In this document: positions 11,788 through 20,647 of the stretch, in pieces | Layout: every line of letters begins with the position of its first letter | Numbering within the stretch: position 1 is the first letter of the stretch | The notes under the pieces: model-generated | The model's database searches: none | What the model saw: only the letters and a program-made list of their open reading frames with translations | Told to the model about the DNA's origin: nothing | Position numbers and translations under genes: made by a program | Source: Cryobacterium psychrophilum | Lineage (GTDB): Bacteria > Actinomycetota > Actinomycetes > Actinomycetales > Microbacteriaceae | Direction of reading: 5' to 3' | Length of the DNA: 64,000 nt | Assembly (NCBI RefSeq): GCF_004365915.1 | Contig: NZ_SODI01000001.1 | Coordinates: 2,852,001-2,916,000, forward strand

Positions 11788-12474
11788 CTACACCTCTGGA
11801 CGATCCATGAGGGGGATCCGCGCGGTGCGGCGGGCCTTCACGGTGGACTGCACGTAGTGAAACACCGTGGGGATGAGCGTGATTGCCACGGCGGCGAGCA
11901 GGATCAGGTCGATGTAGCTGGTCACGAAATCCGCAACAGGCGGGATGTATCCGAGAAAGTACCCGGCATACGTGAGCCCGGTGCCCCAGGTCAGGGCGCC
12001 GATCAGGTTATAGAGCGTGTACTTGCGGTAGTTCATCTTGCCCACGCCGGCCGCGACCGGCGCGAACGTGCGCACAATGGGCACGAACCGGGCCACGATC
12101 ACCGCCACGCCGCCGTAGCGCACGAAGAACGAATTGGTGCGCTCCACATTCGCGATACTGAACAGACCCGACTCCTTGCGTTCGAAGACGTGCGGGCCGA
12201 ACTTACGCCCAATGAAATACCCGGCCTCCCCGCCGAGGAAGGCGGCCAGCCCGATCGCCAGGGCAACCCACCAGATGTCGATCGTGATCACACCGGCGGC
12301 CGGAAACGCGAGCAGACCCGTGATCACGAGGAGGGTGTCACCGGGCAGCAGGAATCCGACCAGCAGACCGGTCTCGGCGAAGACGATGGCGCACACGACA
12401 AGCAGGGCCCACGGGCCGGCTGAGTTGATAATCTGGTTCGGATCCAGCCAGGGAATCAAGGCGGTTTGAATCAC
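11788..12474 (-). CDS. DedA-family membrane protein
   Basis: About 228 aa with VVCAIVFAETGLLVGFLLPGDT, the DedA hallmark, then GEAGYFIGRKFG and the RFVPIVRTFAPVAAG re-entrant motif. The family is linked to lipid carrier (undecaprenyl phosphate or phospholipid) flipping and membrane homeostasis. GTG at 12474 chosen with CTGGAG upstream; the further upstream reading is low-complexity and overlaps a dispersed repeat. Confidence 0.88.
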   Translation of the reverse strand: MIQTALIPWLDPNQIINSAGPWALLVVCAIVFAETGLLVGFLLPGDTLLVITGLLAFPAAGVITIDIWWVALAIGLAAFLGGEAGYFIGRKFGPHVFERKESGLFSIANVERTNSFFVRYGGVAVIVARFVPIVRTFAPVAAGVGKMNYRKYTLYNLIGALTWGTGLTYAGYFLGYIPPVADFVTSYIDLILLAAVAITLIPTVFHYVQSTVKARRTARIPLMDRPEV

Positions 12475-12599
12475 AGGTGAATACTCCAGTTGACGACGGT
12501 GCGCCGAGATGGTGAGCGAATACTCTGGCACACGATACCGTGTTAGACCGACAATTTGCCCGGGTGGCAACCCTCGTCGTCGGGGTGTCTCCATCCGAT

Positions 12600-12655
12600 T
12601 CTGTGGGAGATTCGGGAAGCCCTTCAGGGCCGGGCAGACGGGGAGCGCCGTTCCG
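12600..12655 (+). repeat. dispersed intergenic repeat, copy 1
   Basis: The stretch from GGGAGATTCGGGAAGC to GGGGAGCGCCG resembles 18,405-18,460 (GAGAGATTCGGGAAATCC ... GGGGGAGTGCCG) with roughly three quarters identity by eye and the same orientation. It lies between the DedA gene and the decayed ccdA. Confidence 0.5.
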
Positions 12656-12667
12656 GCTGGGCGGGAT

Positions 12668-13424
12668 TCAGATCCTGATGTAGGCCCACCCGTCAAGTTG
12701 TCTGGTCGCGAGGTGAGCGACGGCGGCCGGGACCACCGTCACGTCCCGTCGACGCGTACGCAGGAAGTAGATGCCGGCGACTGCGATGAAGATGACCAAC
12801 GCACCGAGGCCGATGGAAAGCAGACCCGACGCAACCATCAGCCATGAATTCTGCCACCGTCCCACGCGAACCGTGTGGGGCTTCACCCAGCCACGTTCGG
12901 CAACTTTCAGTCGATCCCAGACGAGCGCCAGCACGAAGAGGGGAATGGTCATGCCGAGTGCATAAATTGTCAGCAGGATGCCGCCGCAGGCTGCGTTCCC
13001 TCCGACGGCGGCGATGGTCAGAACCGACCCGAGAATGGGTCCCGCGCGCAACCCGGCGACCCCATAGGCAGACCCCAGTATGAAAACGGATGCGGAGGAG
13101 GTTCCCTCGCCCGCACCGCTGCGGGTCAATGCCGGAATCCGGATCCCGACCAGCTGGATGAGCCCCAGCACGATCACAAGGGATGCCGCGCCAATCACCA
13201 GCATGGTGCGGTTCTGCATCAGGAATGCGCCGACCGTACCTGCCAGAATGACCACCGGCACCAGGGTGGTGATCAGTCCAAGGTAAAAGATGACCGTTCG
13301 GCCCAGGAGCCGTGTAGGGGACGAGAACGCCAAGGCGAAAAACGCCGGCAACAGCATGACCGAGCACGGACTCAGGAGCGTGAGTACCCCCGCCTATCAG
13401 CGCGCCCGCATAGCCAATATCCAC
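12668..13424 (-). pseudogene. ccdA: ccdA-like cytochrome c biogenesis / disulfide-relay membrane protein, frameshifted
   Basis: A CcdA/DsbD-transmembrane-type protein (six hydrophobic segments) that shuttles reducing equivalents across the membrane. The GTG at 13424 gives VDIGYAGALIGG, after which one extra base in the C5 run at 13387-13391 (G5 on the coding strand) shifts the frame. Removing one base gives VLTLLSPCSVMLLPAFFALAF, the family's first helix with its Pro-Cys. The rest is intact from 13357 to 12668. The second Cys is in GGNAACGGILL. The start overlaps the stop of the dsbA-like fragment (TAGTG). True mutation or a homopolymer sequencing error. Confidence 0.8.
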
Positions 13425-13740
13425 TACTTCGCTGCCTTCGCGAGCTCACTCTCGACTATCTGGCGGAAGACGTCGACGGGTTGCGCTCCGGACAGGGGCG
13501 TGCCGTTGATGAGGAACAAGGGGTACCCGTAGCGCCGATCGAATTGGCCTCCTTCAGGTCCGCGTTCACGCGTTCCAGGAGACCAGGGTTGGTCAGATCG
13601 CTCGCGAAACGCGTCATGTCGGGCACGCCGGAATCCTTGGCAAATTGGAGCAGGATCTCCTTCGTCACGTCGAGATGAGCCCGCTCAGGGGCGTGCGCGA
13701 AAATTGTTGCGCTGAACTCCCAAAATTTCCCTGGCTCCCC
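13424..13740 (-). pseudogene. DsbA-like thioredoxin-fold protein, C-terminal fragment, frameshifted
   Basis: Minus-strand codons from about 13738 read GKFWEFSATIFAH, then LDVTKEILLQFAKDSGVPDM, the helical insert of DsbA-like thioredoxins. At GATGTP near 13527 one base is missing: adding it gives LFLINGTPLSGAQPVDVFRQ, the cis-Pro loop and C-terminus, ending at the TAG at 13424. Upstream of about 13740 the similarity stops abruptly and no CxxC active site is found in any frame. So the gene has lost its 5' half and carries a frameshift. It was the redox partner gene of ccdA. Confidence 0.75.
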
Positions 13741-13741
13741 G

Positions 13742-14031
13742 CCGCTCGCGTGCGCCCCCTGCTCGTCGTGGACTTTGCCGACACCGCTCTGTACAAGGAA
13801 CTTCGGGAACGCTGTGGCATCACGCTGGACGGAGGGCGAGAGGAGATTCGCGCCGACACGGCGGCAGCCACCGATCTGAAGAGCCTTGACTGCGCCGTCG
13901 GCGCTCCGATATTTCGCATTAGTAGGATCGGCTTTCATCAGGGATCCGCGCTGGAGTTGCGGTGCAGTCGCATCCGCGGCGATCGTTTGGTGGTGACGGC
14001 AACCTTCGGCGAAGGAGTACCAGACTCGTAG
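13742..14031 (+). pseudogene. C-terminal UTRA-domain fragment of a GntR-type regulator
   Basis: Plus-strand codons read LLVVDFADTALYKELRERCG, then VGAPIFRISRIGF and ELRCSRIRGDRLVVTATF, ending at a TAG at 14029. This pattern (LYxxLxxxxGI ... GAPxxRIxRI ... RGDR) is the effector-binding UTRA domain of HutC-subfamily GntR regulators. No winged-helix DNA-binding part is present; the frame before about 13742 is the antisense of the dsbA-like fragment. The two fragments therefore meet head to head at a rearrangement joint. 14,032-14,310 beyond it holds no gene I can support. Confidence 0.6.
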
Positions 14032-14310
14032 CCCGCCGCGACGAGATGCGGGACACCGCCTGCGGGACGACCTGAAAGAATCACGCTGCGAACCCGCCGG
14101 CCGGGCCTCACAGAACGAAGGCTGGCCTTACCGTGAGCGCCCGTGGGCTCACTTCCTCGCGGTGCCATCTGAGCGCCGCCCCACGACGAGGTACGCCAGC
14201 ACATGGAACGCCGGAGCGAGGCCCCGGGGAACCCGTGGTGGCGCTGTCCGCCTTCGTGCTGGTTGAACAGATCGACAGCAAATTTGACCGTCGACCTGCC
14301 GTGGCTTTCG

Positions 14311-15054
14311 TCAGTGGCCCGTGGTTGAGGCTCTTGAGGACTCGGTCTTCGCGGTCGCGTCGAGGGTCGCTTGAAGCTCTGCGATCTGCTGGACCAATGC
14401 CCTGATCTCTCCGTGCGTTGCGACTCGCGAATCCTCTTCCTGTTGGGCGACGCGCTCAACGATCCAGGAGGCGAGAGTTGCGGTCACGACGCCGAGAAGC
14501 GCAATGCCCCCGAGCATCAGTCCGCCGGCAATCAGGCGTCCGGCATCCGTGACGGGTGAGAAGTCTCCATACCCGACAGTTGTAATCGTGACGAAGGCCC
14601 ACCACAGTGCATCACCAAAGGTCGTGATGTTCGAGTTGGGAGCGGATCGATCGGCGTCCAGCACGGCCAGGGAAGCGACGAAAACGAGCAAGATTGAAGC
14701 TCCGGCAACGTAAACCACGACACGTTCACGGAACGCCGCCCCGGCAGTTCGTTTCAAAACGGTCAACAGGGTGATGACCCGCAGCAGACGCAGCGGCCTG
14801 AGAACAGGAAGCACGACGACGAGGAGGTCAAAGATGTGACCGCGAAACCATCCCCAACGCTGAGGAGCGAGAGCGAGGTTGGCCACGTAGTCAACCATGA
14901 AGATCACCCACGTGGCCCAGATTATCGACTCGGCGGTCACTCCTGCGACGCCTTCCAGATCGGCGATAACCTCCCATGCGTAGGCGACGAGGAAGACAAT
15001 TGCCGCGATCGTCAGGGGCCACTCGGCATTCTTCTGCCAGCGTTGTTGGGTCAT
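14311..15054 (-). CDS. voltage-gated-type potassium channel
   Basis: 247 aa. Four to five N-terminal hydrophobic segments, an Arg-repeated helix PLRLLRVITLLTVLKR that looks like an S4 voltage sensor, then a pore helix and selectivity filter TTVGYGD, followed by a final membrane helix and a coiled-coil tail (QQIAELQATLDATAK). Likely a tetrameric K+ channel of the plasma membrane. Monocistronic as far as seen. Confidence 0.88.
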   Translation of the reverse strand: MTQQRWQKNAEWPLTIAAIVFLVAYAWEVIADLEGVAGVTAESIIWATWVIFMVDYVANLALAPQRWGWFRGHIFDLLVVVLPVLRPLRLLRVITLLTVLKRTAGAAFRERVVVYVAGASILLVFVASLAVLDADRSAPNSNITTFGDALWWAFVTITTVGYGDFSPVTDAGRLIAGGLMLGGIALLGVVTATLASWIVERVAQQEEDSRVATHGEIRALVQQIAELQATLDATAKTESSRASTTGH

Positions 15055-15566
15055 CAGAGGACTCTAGGGGATCCTGTCGGTCCCGGCCGACGGCCGTCAA
15101 CGATCGCAGCCTGTCACGACGAGCACTCGCATGCCCCAGGGCCTGGTTATCGAATGATCCCAGGCACGCCAACGACGGGGAAAACGTTGGCGCTCATTCC
15201 CCGATTCGCCACTGCATCACAGGGTTTCAGAACGGCCGGCGCGGACCCTCCATGTTCGGTTGCCGAAAGCCCAACGAAGTCCACTATGAAGGAAATTCGA
15301 CCTTCTAAATCCGGAAATTACACCTAGACACTGGATTGCAGGTCCGAGATCAGAGCAAGATGCCTGGTTGCTCCCGGCCCTCGGGGATCTCGACCTCATC
15401 AGCCCTGCACCGCTCACTGGCGCGCGACCACCCCTACCAGATGTCCTAGAAGGCGCTACGGTATCCGCGAGCGTGGAGGTATTGCCATGGATATGAGGGC
15501 CCCACGGGCCGCGATCGAGCGGTCTCCTGTCGGGAGGGCTGCGTTCCCCAGGGAAGGGGCGCGACC
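15055..15566. other. intergenic, no gene seen
   Basis: About 510 bases between the potassium channel gene (minus) and the lipoprotein gene (plus). Frames on both strands are short and of poor composition. It must hold two divergent promoters, but I cannot place them with confidence. Confidence 0.5.
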
Positions 15567-16394
15567 GTGAGTTTGAGGGGCTCATCCCTGCGGCGCCACA
15601 TCGGGGTCATCGCGGTGGGAATCCTTGCAGCGTGGCTGATGGTCGGCTGCAGTCAAGTTGGCGCGCCAACCGCCAACGACACCGCCACGGATTCTCCACC
15701 AGAGTCGAGTTCGTCCACCACAGAACCCACCGTGTCGCCGACGCCGCCGGTCGCGCCCGAAACTGATTCTGATGACTTCGTCACCCTCTTGGGCAATGTT
15801 TCCGCCCTGTGCGGTGACGGGGCTGGCATGCCGGGGACAACCGCCTACGACCCTGCTGCCCAAGGACGGCACCCGGTTTTCGTCGTCACCGGAGACCACC
15901 CCGACTACGACTCCTACTTTCCCGTGTTGTGGTCGGGCGACGGGGTCGTAGGGAACCTGGACGCCAACCAGTACACGCAGGCGCAGTTGGTTGCTTGCGT
16001 CGACGGCAGAAAAGGACTCGAGTTGGCCCGAGCCTGCGGCCCGTACGGAGGGTCTGAGGATCACAGAGTCGAGATCTACGAGGCCGCCGAATACCACATC
16101 ACCGTCCACGTGGCAGCAACCGGCAAGCCGCTCACTGAGACCAGCGTGATAGAGAGTGAGCTCGCGGAGTGTCCCCTCCTGGTGAATTTTAGCCACGATC
16201 AGACGGTGGTCCGCCGGTATTCAGGCCCCAGCGAGGAGAGCCTCCGAGCGGTCCTGGCACCCCTGATCGGTGGGGCGGAAGTCCTCGCTGGACGCGATGT
16301 CGATCGTGCCCAGGCCTCCTTCGAAGACTTTTCGTGTGAACATCCTGGCGGCGGCCCGGCGCAGGGAGGCTCCGATCGCTCAGGTTGCCCATGA
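15567..16394 (+). CDS. putative lipoprotein of unknown function
   Basis: 275 aa with a signal peptide: Arg-containing N-region (RGSSLRRHIG), hydrophobic core and lipobox LMVGC, so Cys is the expected lipidation site. A Ser/Thr/Pro-rich linker follows (residues about 35-65), then a globular domain with several Cys residues (ALCGDG, VACVDG, ACGPYGG, ECPLL) that may form disulfides outside the membrane. No family recognised. GTG start at 15567. Confidence 0.65.
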   Translation: MSLRGSSLRRHIGVIAVGILAAWLMVGCSQVGAPTANDTATDSPPESSSSTTEPTVSPTPPVAPETDSDDFVTLLGNVSALCGDGAGMPGTTAYDPAAQGRHPVFVVTGDHPDYDSYFPVLWSGDGVVGNLDANQYTQAQLVACVDGRKGLELARACGPYGGSEDHRVEIYEAAEYHITVHVAATGKPLTETSVIESELAECPLLVNFSHDQTVVRRYSGPSEESLRAVLAPLIGGAEVLAGRDVDRAQASFEDFSCEHPGGGPAQGGSDRSGCP

Positions 16395-16429
16395 CTTCGT
16401 AGCCCCGAACCTGTTCACAGAGCCAGCAG

Positions 16430-16454
16430 TTGTGCACAACTCACTTGTGTGCAA
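16430..16454. promoter_or_regulatory. candidate OhrR operator (two TTGTGxxCAA sites)
   Basis: TTGTGCACAA at 16430-16439 is a perfect 10-bp palindrome, and TTGTGTGCAA at 16445-16454 is a near copy 15 bases further. They end 10 bases before the ohrR start codon, where an autoregulating OhrR would bind. AT-containing dyads of this type are known OhrR targets; the assignment is inference. Confidence 0.55.
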
Positions 16455-16464
16455 TCATATTTTC

Positions 16465-16941
16465 ATGTCCGTAACCGATGAGATGGTGTGTTTCTCCCTC
16501 TACGCCGCCACCCGAGCGACGAACCAGGCCTACCGCGCCCTGCTCGAACCGTGGAAGTTGACGTATCCGCAGTACCTCGTACTGGTGACGCTGTGGATCG
16601 AAGGCGATCAGACGGTGTCCTCGCTGGGCGAGCACCTGCAGCTGGATTCGGGAACACTCTCACCGCTGCTCCGACGGATGGAGCAGGCGGGCCTGGTCCG
16701 TCGCGAGCGACGGCACCCCGACGAGCGCGTCGTGACCGTGATGATCGGCGATCGCGGCCGTGAACTCCGGGCCGAACTGGCCCACATACCGGCCACAATC
16801 GCCGCCGGCACCGGACTGCCCGACGAACTATCCGCCGCCGGGCTCATCGAAACACTTCACCGCCTCACCGAGACGATGCACGCCGTGGGCACACGGCAAA
16901 CGGTCAAAGACACTGAAACGAAAGAAGAACAGCACAGATGA
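16465..16941 (+). CDS. ohrR: OhrR-type MarR family peroxide-sensing repressor
   Basis: 158 aa. The reactive Cys of OhrR is present at residue 9 in MVCFSLYAATRATNQAYR, followed by LLEPWKLTYPQYLVLVTLW and the winged helix (LGEHLQLDSGTLSPLLRRMEQAGLVRRER). Organic hydroperoxides oxidise this Cys and release the repressor from DNA. ATG at 16465 matches the family N-terminus; the longer upstream frame overlaps the lipoprotein gene. It overlaps ohr by four bases. Confidence 0.92.
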   Translation: MSVTDEMVCFSLYAATRATNQAYRALLEPWKLTYPQYLVLVTLWIEGDQTVSSLGEHLQLDSGTLSPLLRRMEQAGLVRRERRHPDERVVTVMIGDRGRELRAELAHIPATIAAGTGLPDELSAAGLIETLHRLTETMHAVGTRQTVKDTETKEEQHR

Positions 16942-17366
16942 ACGTCCTCTACACCGCAGAAGCCATCTCAACGGGCGCCGGCCGTGACGGGCGCGTCGCC
17001 ACCAGCGACGACTCGTTCGTCCTCGACCTTGCCATCCCGAAGGAGATGGGCGGCTTCGGCTCCGGCTCCGGTACGAATCCCGAGCAGCTCTTCGCCGCGG
17101 GGTATGCCGCGTGCTTCCACTCGGCTCTGCAGTCCGTCGCCCGCGCCCAGAAGCTGAAGCTCTCGGACTCATCGGTCGGCGGCCGCGTGCAGATCAGTCC
17201 GAACGGTGAGGGCGGCTACCAGCTCGCGGTGCTGCTGGAGGTCATACTGCCCGGGATCGAGCCCGACCAGGCGCAGGAGCTCGCGGATGCAGCCCACCAG
17301 GTGTGCCCGTACTCCAACGCGACGCGCGGCAACATCGATGTCACGATCACGATCTCGGAGGACTGA
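16938..17366 (+). CDS. ohr: organic hydroperoxide resistance protein (Ohr)
   Basis: 142 aa OsmC/Ohr-family thiol peroxidase that reduces organic hydroperoxides. The two catalytic Cys are Cys59 (AGYAACFHSAL) and Cys123 (HQVCPYSNATRGN). ATGA overlap with ohrR, so both are co-expressed and derepressed together by peroxide. Confidence 0.95.
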   Translation: MNVLYTAEAISTGAGRDGRVATSDDSFVLDLAIPKEMGGFGSGSGTNPEQLFAAGYAACFHSALQSVARAQKLKLSDSSVGGRVQISPNGEGGYQLAVLLEVILPGIEPDQAQELADAAHQVCPYSNATRGNIDVTITISED

Positions 17367-17370
17367 GCAC

Positions 17371-18363
17371 ATGACCACCACTACGATGCGCGCCCTCGTT
17401 CAGCACGAGTTTGGTGACCCCGCCGTTGTCCTCGCGGTCGAGGAACGTCCCCTCCCGCAGCCCGGCCCCGGCCAGGTCCGCGTGCGCACCCTCCTCTCAC
17501 CCATTCACAACCATGATCTGTGGACCGTGCGCGGCATCTACGGCTTCAAGCCCGCCCTGCCCGCCCTGGCCGGAACCGAGGCCGTCGGCGTCGTGGATGC
17601 GCTCGGTGCCGGCGTCGATCAGCTCGACCTTGGCCAGCGGGTGGCCACGGGGGGAACCTTTGGCCTGTGGACCGAGCACTTCGTAGCCGACGCTGCGGGA
17701 CTCATCCGGGTGCCGGATGCGCTGCCCGACGAGTCCGCGGCCCAGTTCGTCGCCATGCCCTTTAGCGCCATCAGCCTCCTGCACTCGCTCGACCTCCGCG
17801 AGGGCGATTGGCTCATTCAGAATGCCGCCAACGGCGCAGTAGGCCGGATGGTCGCCCAGCTGGGTGCGGCGCGTGGCATCAATGTCGTCGGGCTCGTTCG
17901 TCGAGCAGGCGGTGTCAACGAGCTCCGCACCCAGGGCATCGAGCGCGTCATTGCCACCGACACCGACGACTGGCGTGACAAGCTCGCTGAGATCACCGGC
18001 GGCGCGCCCCTCCACGTCGGCATCGACTCCGTCGGCGGGACATCCGCGGGCGACATCATGTCCGTCCTTGCGACGAACGGCACCCTCGTGGTCTTCGGCG
18101 CGATGGCGTCGCCGACCCTCGAGATCGCCTCCGGCGACATCATCTTCAAGCAGGCCGCTGTGAAGGGCTTCTGGGGCAGCGTCGTCAGCCGCGAGATGCC
18201 CGCGGACATTAAGGGACAGCTCTTTCAGGAGCTGATGGGGCGCGTTCTCGACGGCACGCTGACCCTGCCGGTCGCGGCGACGTACGACATCTCGGAGATC
18301 AGTGCCGCGGTCGCAGCGAGCGGCGAGGCTGGGCGAGTCGGCAAGGTGCTGCTGCGGGCGTGA
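17371..18363 (+). CDS. zinc-type alcohol dehydrogenase / quinone oxidoreductase family protein
   Basis: 330 aa MDR-superfamily reductase: MRALVQHEFGDPAVVL, a GroES-like N-terminal domain, then an NADPH-binding Rossmann domain at WLIQNAANGAVGRMVAQLGAARGI. No structural zinc Cys cluster is visible, as in quinone oxidoreductases. It starts four bases after ohr, so it is probably the third gene of the peroxide-response operon and may detoxify aldehydes or quinones formed in oxidative damage. Confidence 0.85.
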   Translation: MTTTTMRALVQHEFGDPAVVLAVEERPLPQPGPGQVRVRTLLSPIHNHDLWTVRGIYGFKPALPALAGTEAVGVVDALGAGVDQLDLGQRVATGGTFGLWTEHFVADAAGLIRVPDALPDESAAQFVAMPFSAISLLHSLDLREGDWLIQNAANGAVGRMVAQLGAARGINVVGLVRRAGGVNELRTQGIERVIATDTDDWRDKLAEITGGAPLHVGIDSVGGTSAGDIMSVLATNGTLVVFGAMASPTLEIASGDIIFKQAAVKGFWGSVVSREMPADIKGQLFQELMGRVLDGTLTLPVAATYDISEISAAVAASGEAGRVGKVLLRA

Positions 18364-18689
18364 GAGGCCGGCCGCAGCATGCGCGCTTGCCGAACTTCTC
18401 CTGGTGAGAGATTCGGGAAATCCATTTGGGGCCGGAAACACGGGGGAGTGCCGAACCCGTTCGCGGTGCCATTCCACGAGAAAACTCCGAAAATTCCAGA
18501 TGAATAGTGGCGACCCCTCGGCGTCGGCGCGCAGCCTGCTCAAGTCGGACCAAGTTCACGGCAATTTGGACGAACTTCGATTGGCTGCGCGATGGCCAAC
18601 TTCTGCAACCGCACATACGCCGCCGGCAACCGGGTCGCACACTGGCGGTCTCGATGGTCACCCCGGTGAGATCGTGAAGGTGGTGTCGG
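18364..18689. other. intergenic with dispersed repeat copy 2
   Basis: 326 bases. 18,405-18,460 resembles 12,600-12,655. No gene-like frame is supported. The downstream toxin gene lacks its N-terminal delivery part, so some of this stretch may be the remains of a longer gene or of a rearrangement joint. Confidence 0.45.
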
Positions 18690-19697
18690 ATGCGCGGCCC
18701 TGACGGCGGCGCGATGATGGCCGCAGGTGCGGGGATTGCTCTGGCCGGTGCCGGGGGCAGCCTGGTCGGCGATGGCCTCGACCAGATGTTGACGGTCGGC
18801 ACGATCGACCCCGGCCGCCTCGCTTCCGCGACGGTCGCGGGAGGAATTGCCGGCGGTGTCATTAGGGGCGCCTTCCAAGGTCGCACCATGGCCGCAGGTG
18901 CCTGTCACAGCTTCGATCCGTCAACCCATGTCCTCATGGCAGACGGCTCCACCAAACCCATCAAGGACGTGAAACTCGGCGACGAAGTCGCTGCCACCGA
19001 CCCCGAGACTGGAGAGACCACATGGGAACCGGTCACTCGGCTTCACGTCAACCAGGACACCGACCTTACCGACGTCACTGTCGAAAACGAGGCGACCGGT
19101 ACGCGCGCCGTGTTGCGCACGACATCGAAGCACCCATTCTGGGTCGCAGACAGGGGCGAATGGGTTGACGCTGCGGACTTGCAACCGGGTACGCAACTGC
19201 TCGGCGCCGAGGCTGCGGCGACCCCAAGAGTCGTCGCAGTGAGCGTCGTACCCAGGACTGGAGAGATGCGCGACCTGACAGTCGAGAAAATTCACACCTA
19301 CTATGTCGTCGCCGAGAGCACGTCAGTACTCGTTCACAACTGCGGCGTTGGTGGCACGGCCGCGTCGCCCCCGGTTCTGTTGATCGACTCCCTGAGAGTG
19401 CCGAACATCGCCCGAAATGTGCAAGACGCCTTGAACGCGGGTCATCCAAGCGTCCTGAACCGGACAACGAATCCACTGAAAATCAAGGCCAATCGCTCCG
19501 CTGCGTGTGCTGGATTCTGCGGTCCCGGAAGCACCGATGAATACCCATTCGCCTCCACAGTGCAAGGTGGCGTTGGAGCTCGAGTCCGCGGCGTTCCATT
19601 GGCAGAACAACGGGTTCAGGGCGGAATCCTATCCAGATTCTATAAGCTCAATAACATCGGACCAGGCGACCCATTCGAAGTGAAAGTAATCAAATGA
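18690..19697 (+). CDS. polymorphic toxin C-terminal part: Hint domain plus NucA/NucB-type nuclease
   Basis: 335 aa. Residues about 1-70 are a Gly/Ala-rich pre-toxin segment. Residues 72-218 are an intein-like Hint domain: Cys72 (ACHSFDPSTHVLMADGS), block B TTSKHPFW at 144-151, and the C-terminal VHNC at 215-218; this would cut itself and free the toxin. Residues about 250-335 have DEYPFAST (283-290), GARVRGVP and QRVQGG, the pattern of NucA/NucB DNases. The N-terminal trafficking region (WXG, LXG or RHS) is missing, so this looks like a displaced toxin cassette. GC content falls towards the 3' end. It overlaps the next gene by four bases. Confidence 0.8.
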   Translation: MRGPDGGAMMAAGAGIALAGAGGSLVGDGLDQMLTVGTIDPGRLASATVAGGIAGGVIRGAFQGRTMAAGACHSFDPSTHVLMADGSTKPIKDVKLGDEVAATDPETGETTWEPVTRLHVNQDTDLTDVTVENEATGTRAVLRTTSKHPFWVADRGEWVDAADLQPGTQLLGAEAAATPRVVAVSVVPRTGEMRDLTVEKIHTYYVVAESTSVLVHNCGVGGTAASPPVLLIDSLRVPNIARNVQDALNAGHPSVLNRTTNPLKIKANRSAACAGFCGPGSTDEYPFASTVQGGVGARVRGVPLAEQRVQGGILSRFYKLNNIGPGDPFEVKVIK

Positions 19698-20077
19698 ACC
19701 GAGATCAAGAAATTACCTTTGAAGCTTCGCCTCTCTACGGCCAAATCGAAATCGGTGATCGCGACACAACTGATATCCCTCAATGGTCCAGCGGCGAGGA
19801 GCCCGTAATCTCAAGCGGAAGTATGGTTTGTGTTGCTACGCAACCTGACACGGCTGGAGATGTACGGGTGACGATTCGCTCGGGAGAGGACAACTCGGTG
19901 AACGGGAGCGAAGTTTTTTCTGGCGAAATCAACTTGCCGAGCGGCATCTTGGCTGTTGGCAATTCCATAGCAGCACAGAGCGAAGAGCTCGAACTTTCGC
20001 CAGCTCGACGGCTGCAACTGCGTGTCTTCGTAAGCCCAATAGCGGCACCCAACCAGATCACAGTGCTGCTTCCGTAG
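19694..20077 (+). CDS. candidate immunity protein for the NucA/NucB-type toxin
   Basis: 127 aa, acidic, no signal peptide or membrane segment, predicted mainly beta-strand. I recognise no family. It starts inside the toxin stop (ATGA) and shares its lower GC content; a small coupled gene right after a toxin is the standard place for the immunity gene. Function is inferred from position only. Confidence 0.65.
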   Translation: MNRDQEITFEASPLYGQIEIGDRDTTDIPQWSSGEEPVISSGSMVCVATQPDTAGDVRVTIRSGEDNSVNGSEVFSGEINLPSGILAVGNSIAAQSEELELSPARRLQLRVFVSPIAAPNQITVLLP

Positions 20078-20081
20078 CGGC

Positions 20082-20640
20082 GTGGTGCCCAGCAAGGCTG
20101 TGGTGAATGACGCTGACATTGAACAGTGCGACGATCACGCTGCAGCAACTTGGCGGGACGTTGCGACACACATCGGAGGCGCATCTCCGGTTTCGCGAAA
20201 AGCCAGAGGATTTTTGGACAAGGCTCAAAGGATCGGCGAATTCACTCACAAGAATCTCGTGGAACTGACCAGTCAAACAACGGGTCGCGCCGTCAGATTG
20301 AGTTCTGCAATCAACCCACAGAACGCCCGTATTGGGCGAATACGGCGCGATTCATGGCCGGCCTGTTCACGCCCGGTGATTTGGCGGCTGTGGCCGATCT
20401 GCTGGAAGAGGCCATCGAACGCGAACCGGAACGGCAATGGCCGAGGCGATTCGCTTACACACTCCTTCGTGATGGGGTCTTCGAACGCGTACGCAGACCT
20501 CAGGACCGCCTCACGAAGGCTGTTCACCCGCCACGGTGCCTCTTCCGCCGACAACCCGATTCCAGGCATGAAAAAGGCCGTAGAACCAAGAAACAGTTGT
20601 CGCGACCTATTTTCCTAACGAACAGCCGGAATTTTCCGAA
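20082..20640. other. probable gene remnants downstream of the toxin/immunity pair
   Basis: Several frames give protein-like stretches but none forms a convincing gene: one reads ADIEQCDDHAAATW near 20,110, another MAGLFTPGDLAAVADLLEEA near 20,355. They are in different frames with stops between. This is the pattern of decayed accessory genes such as extra immunity genes. No product is assigned. Confidence 0.35.
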
Positions 20641-20647
20641 TGTCCCC

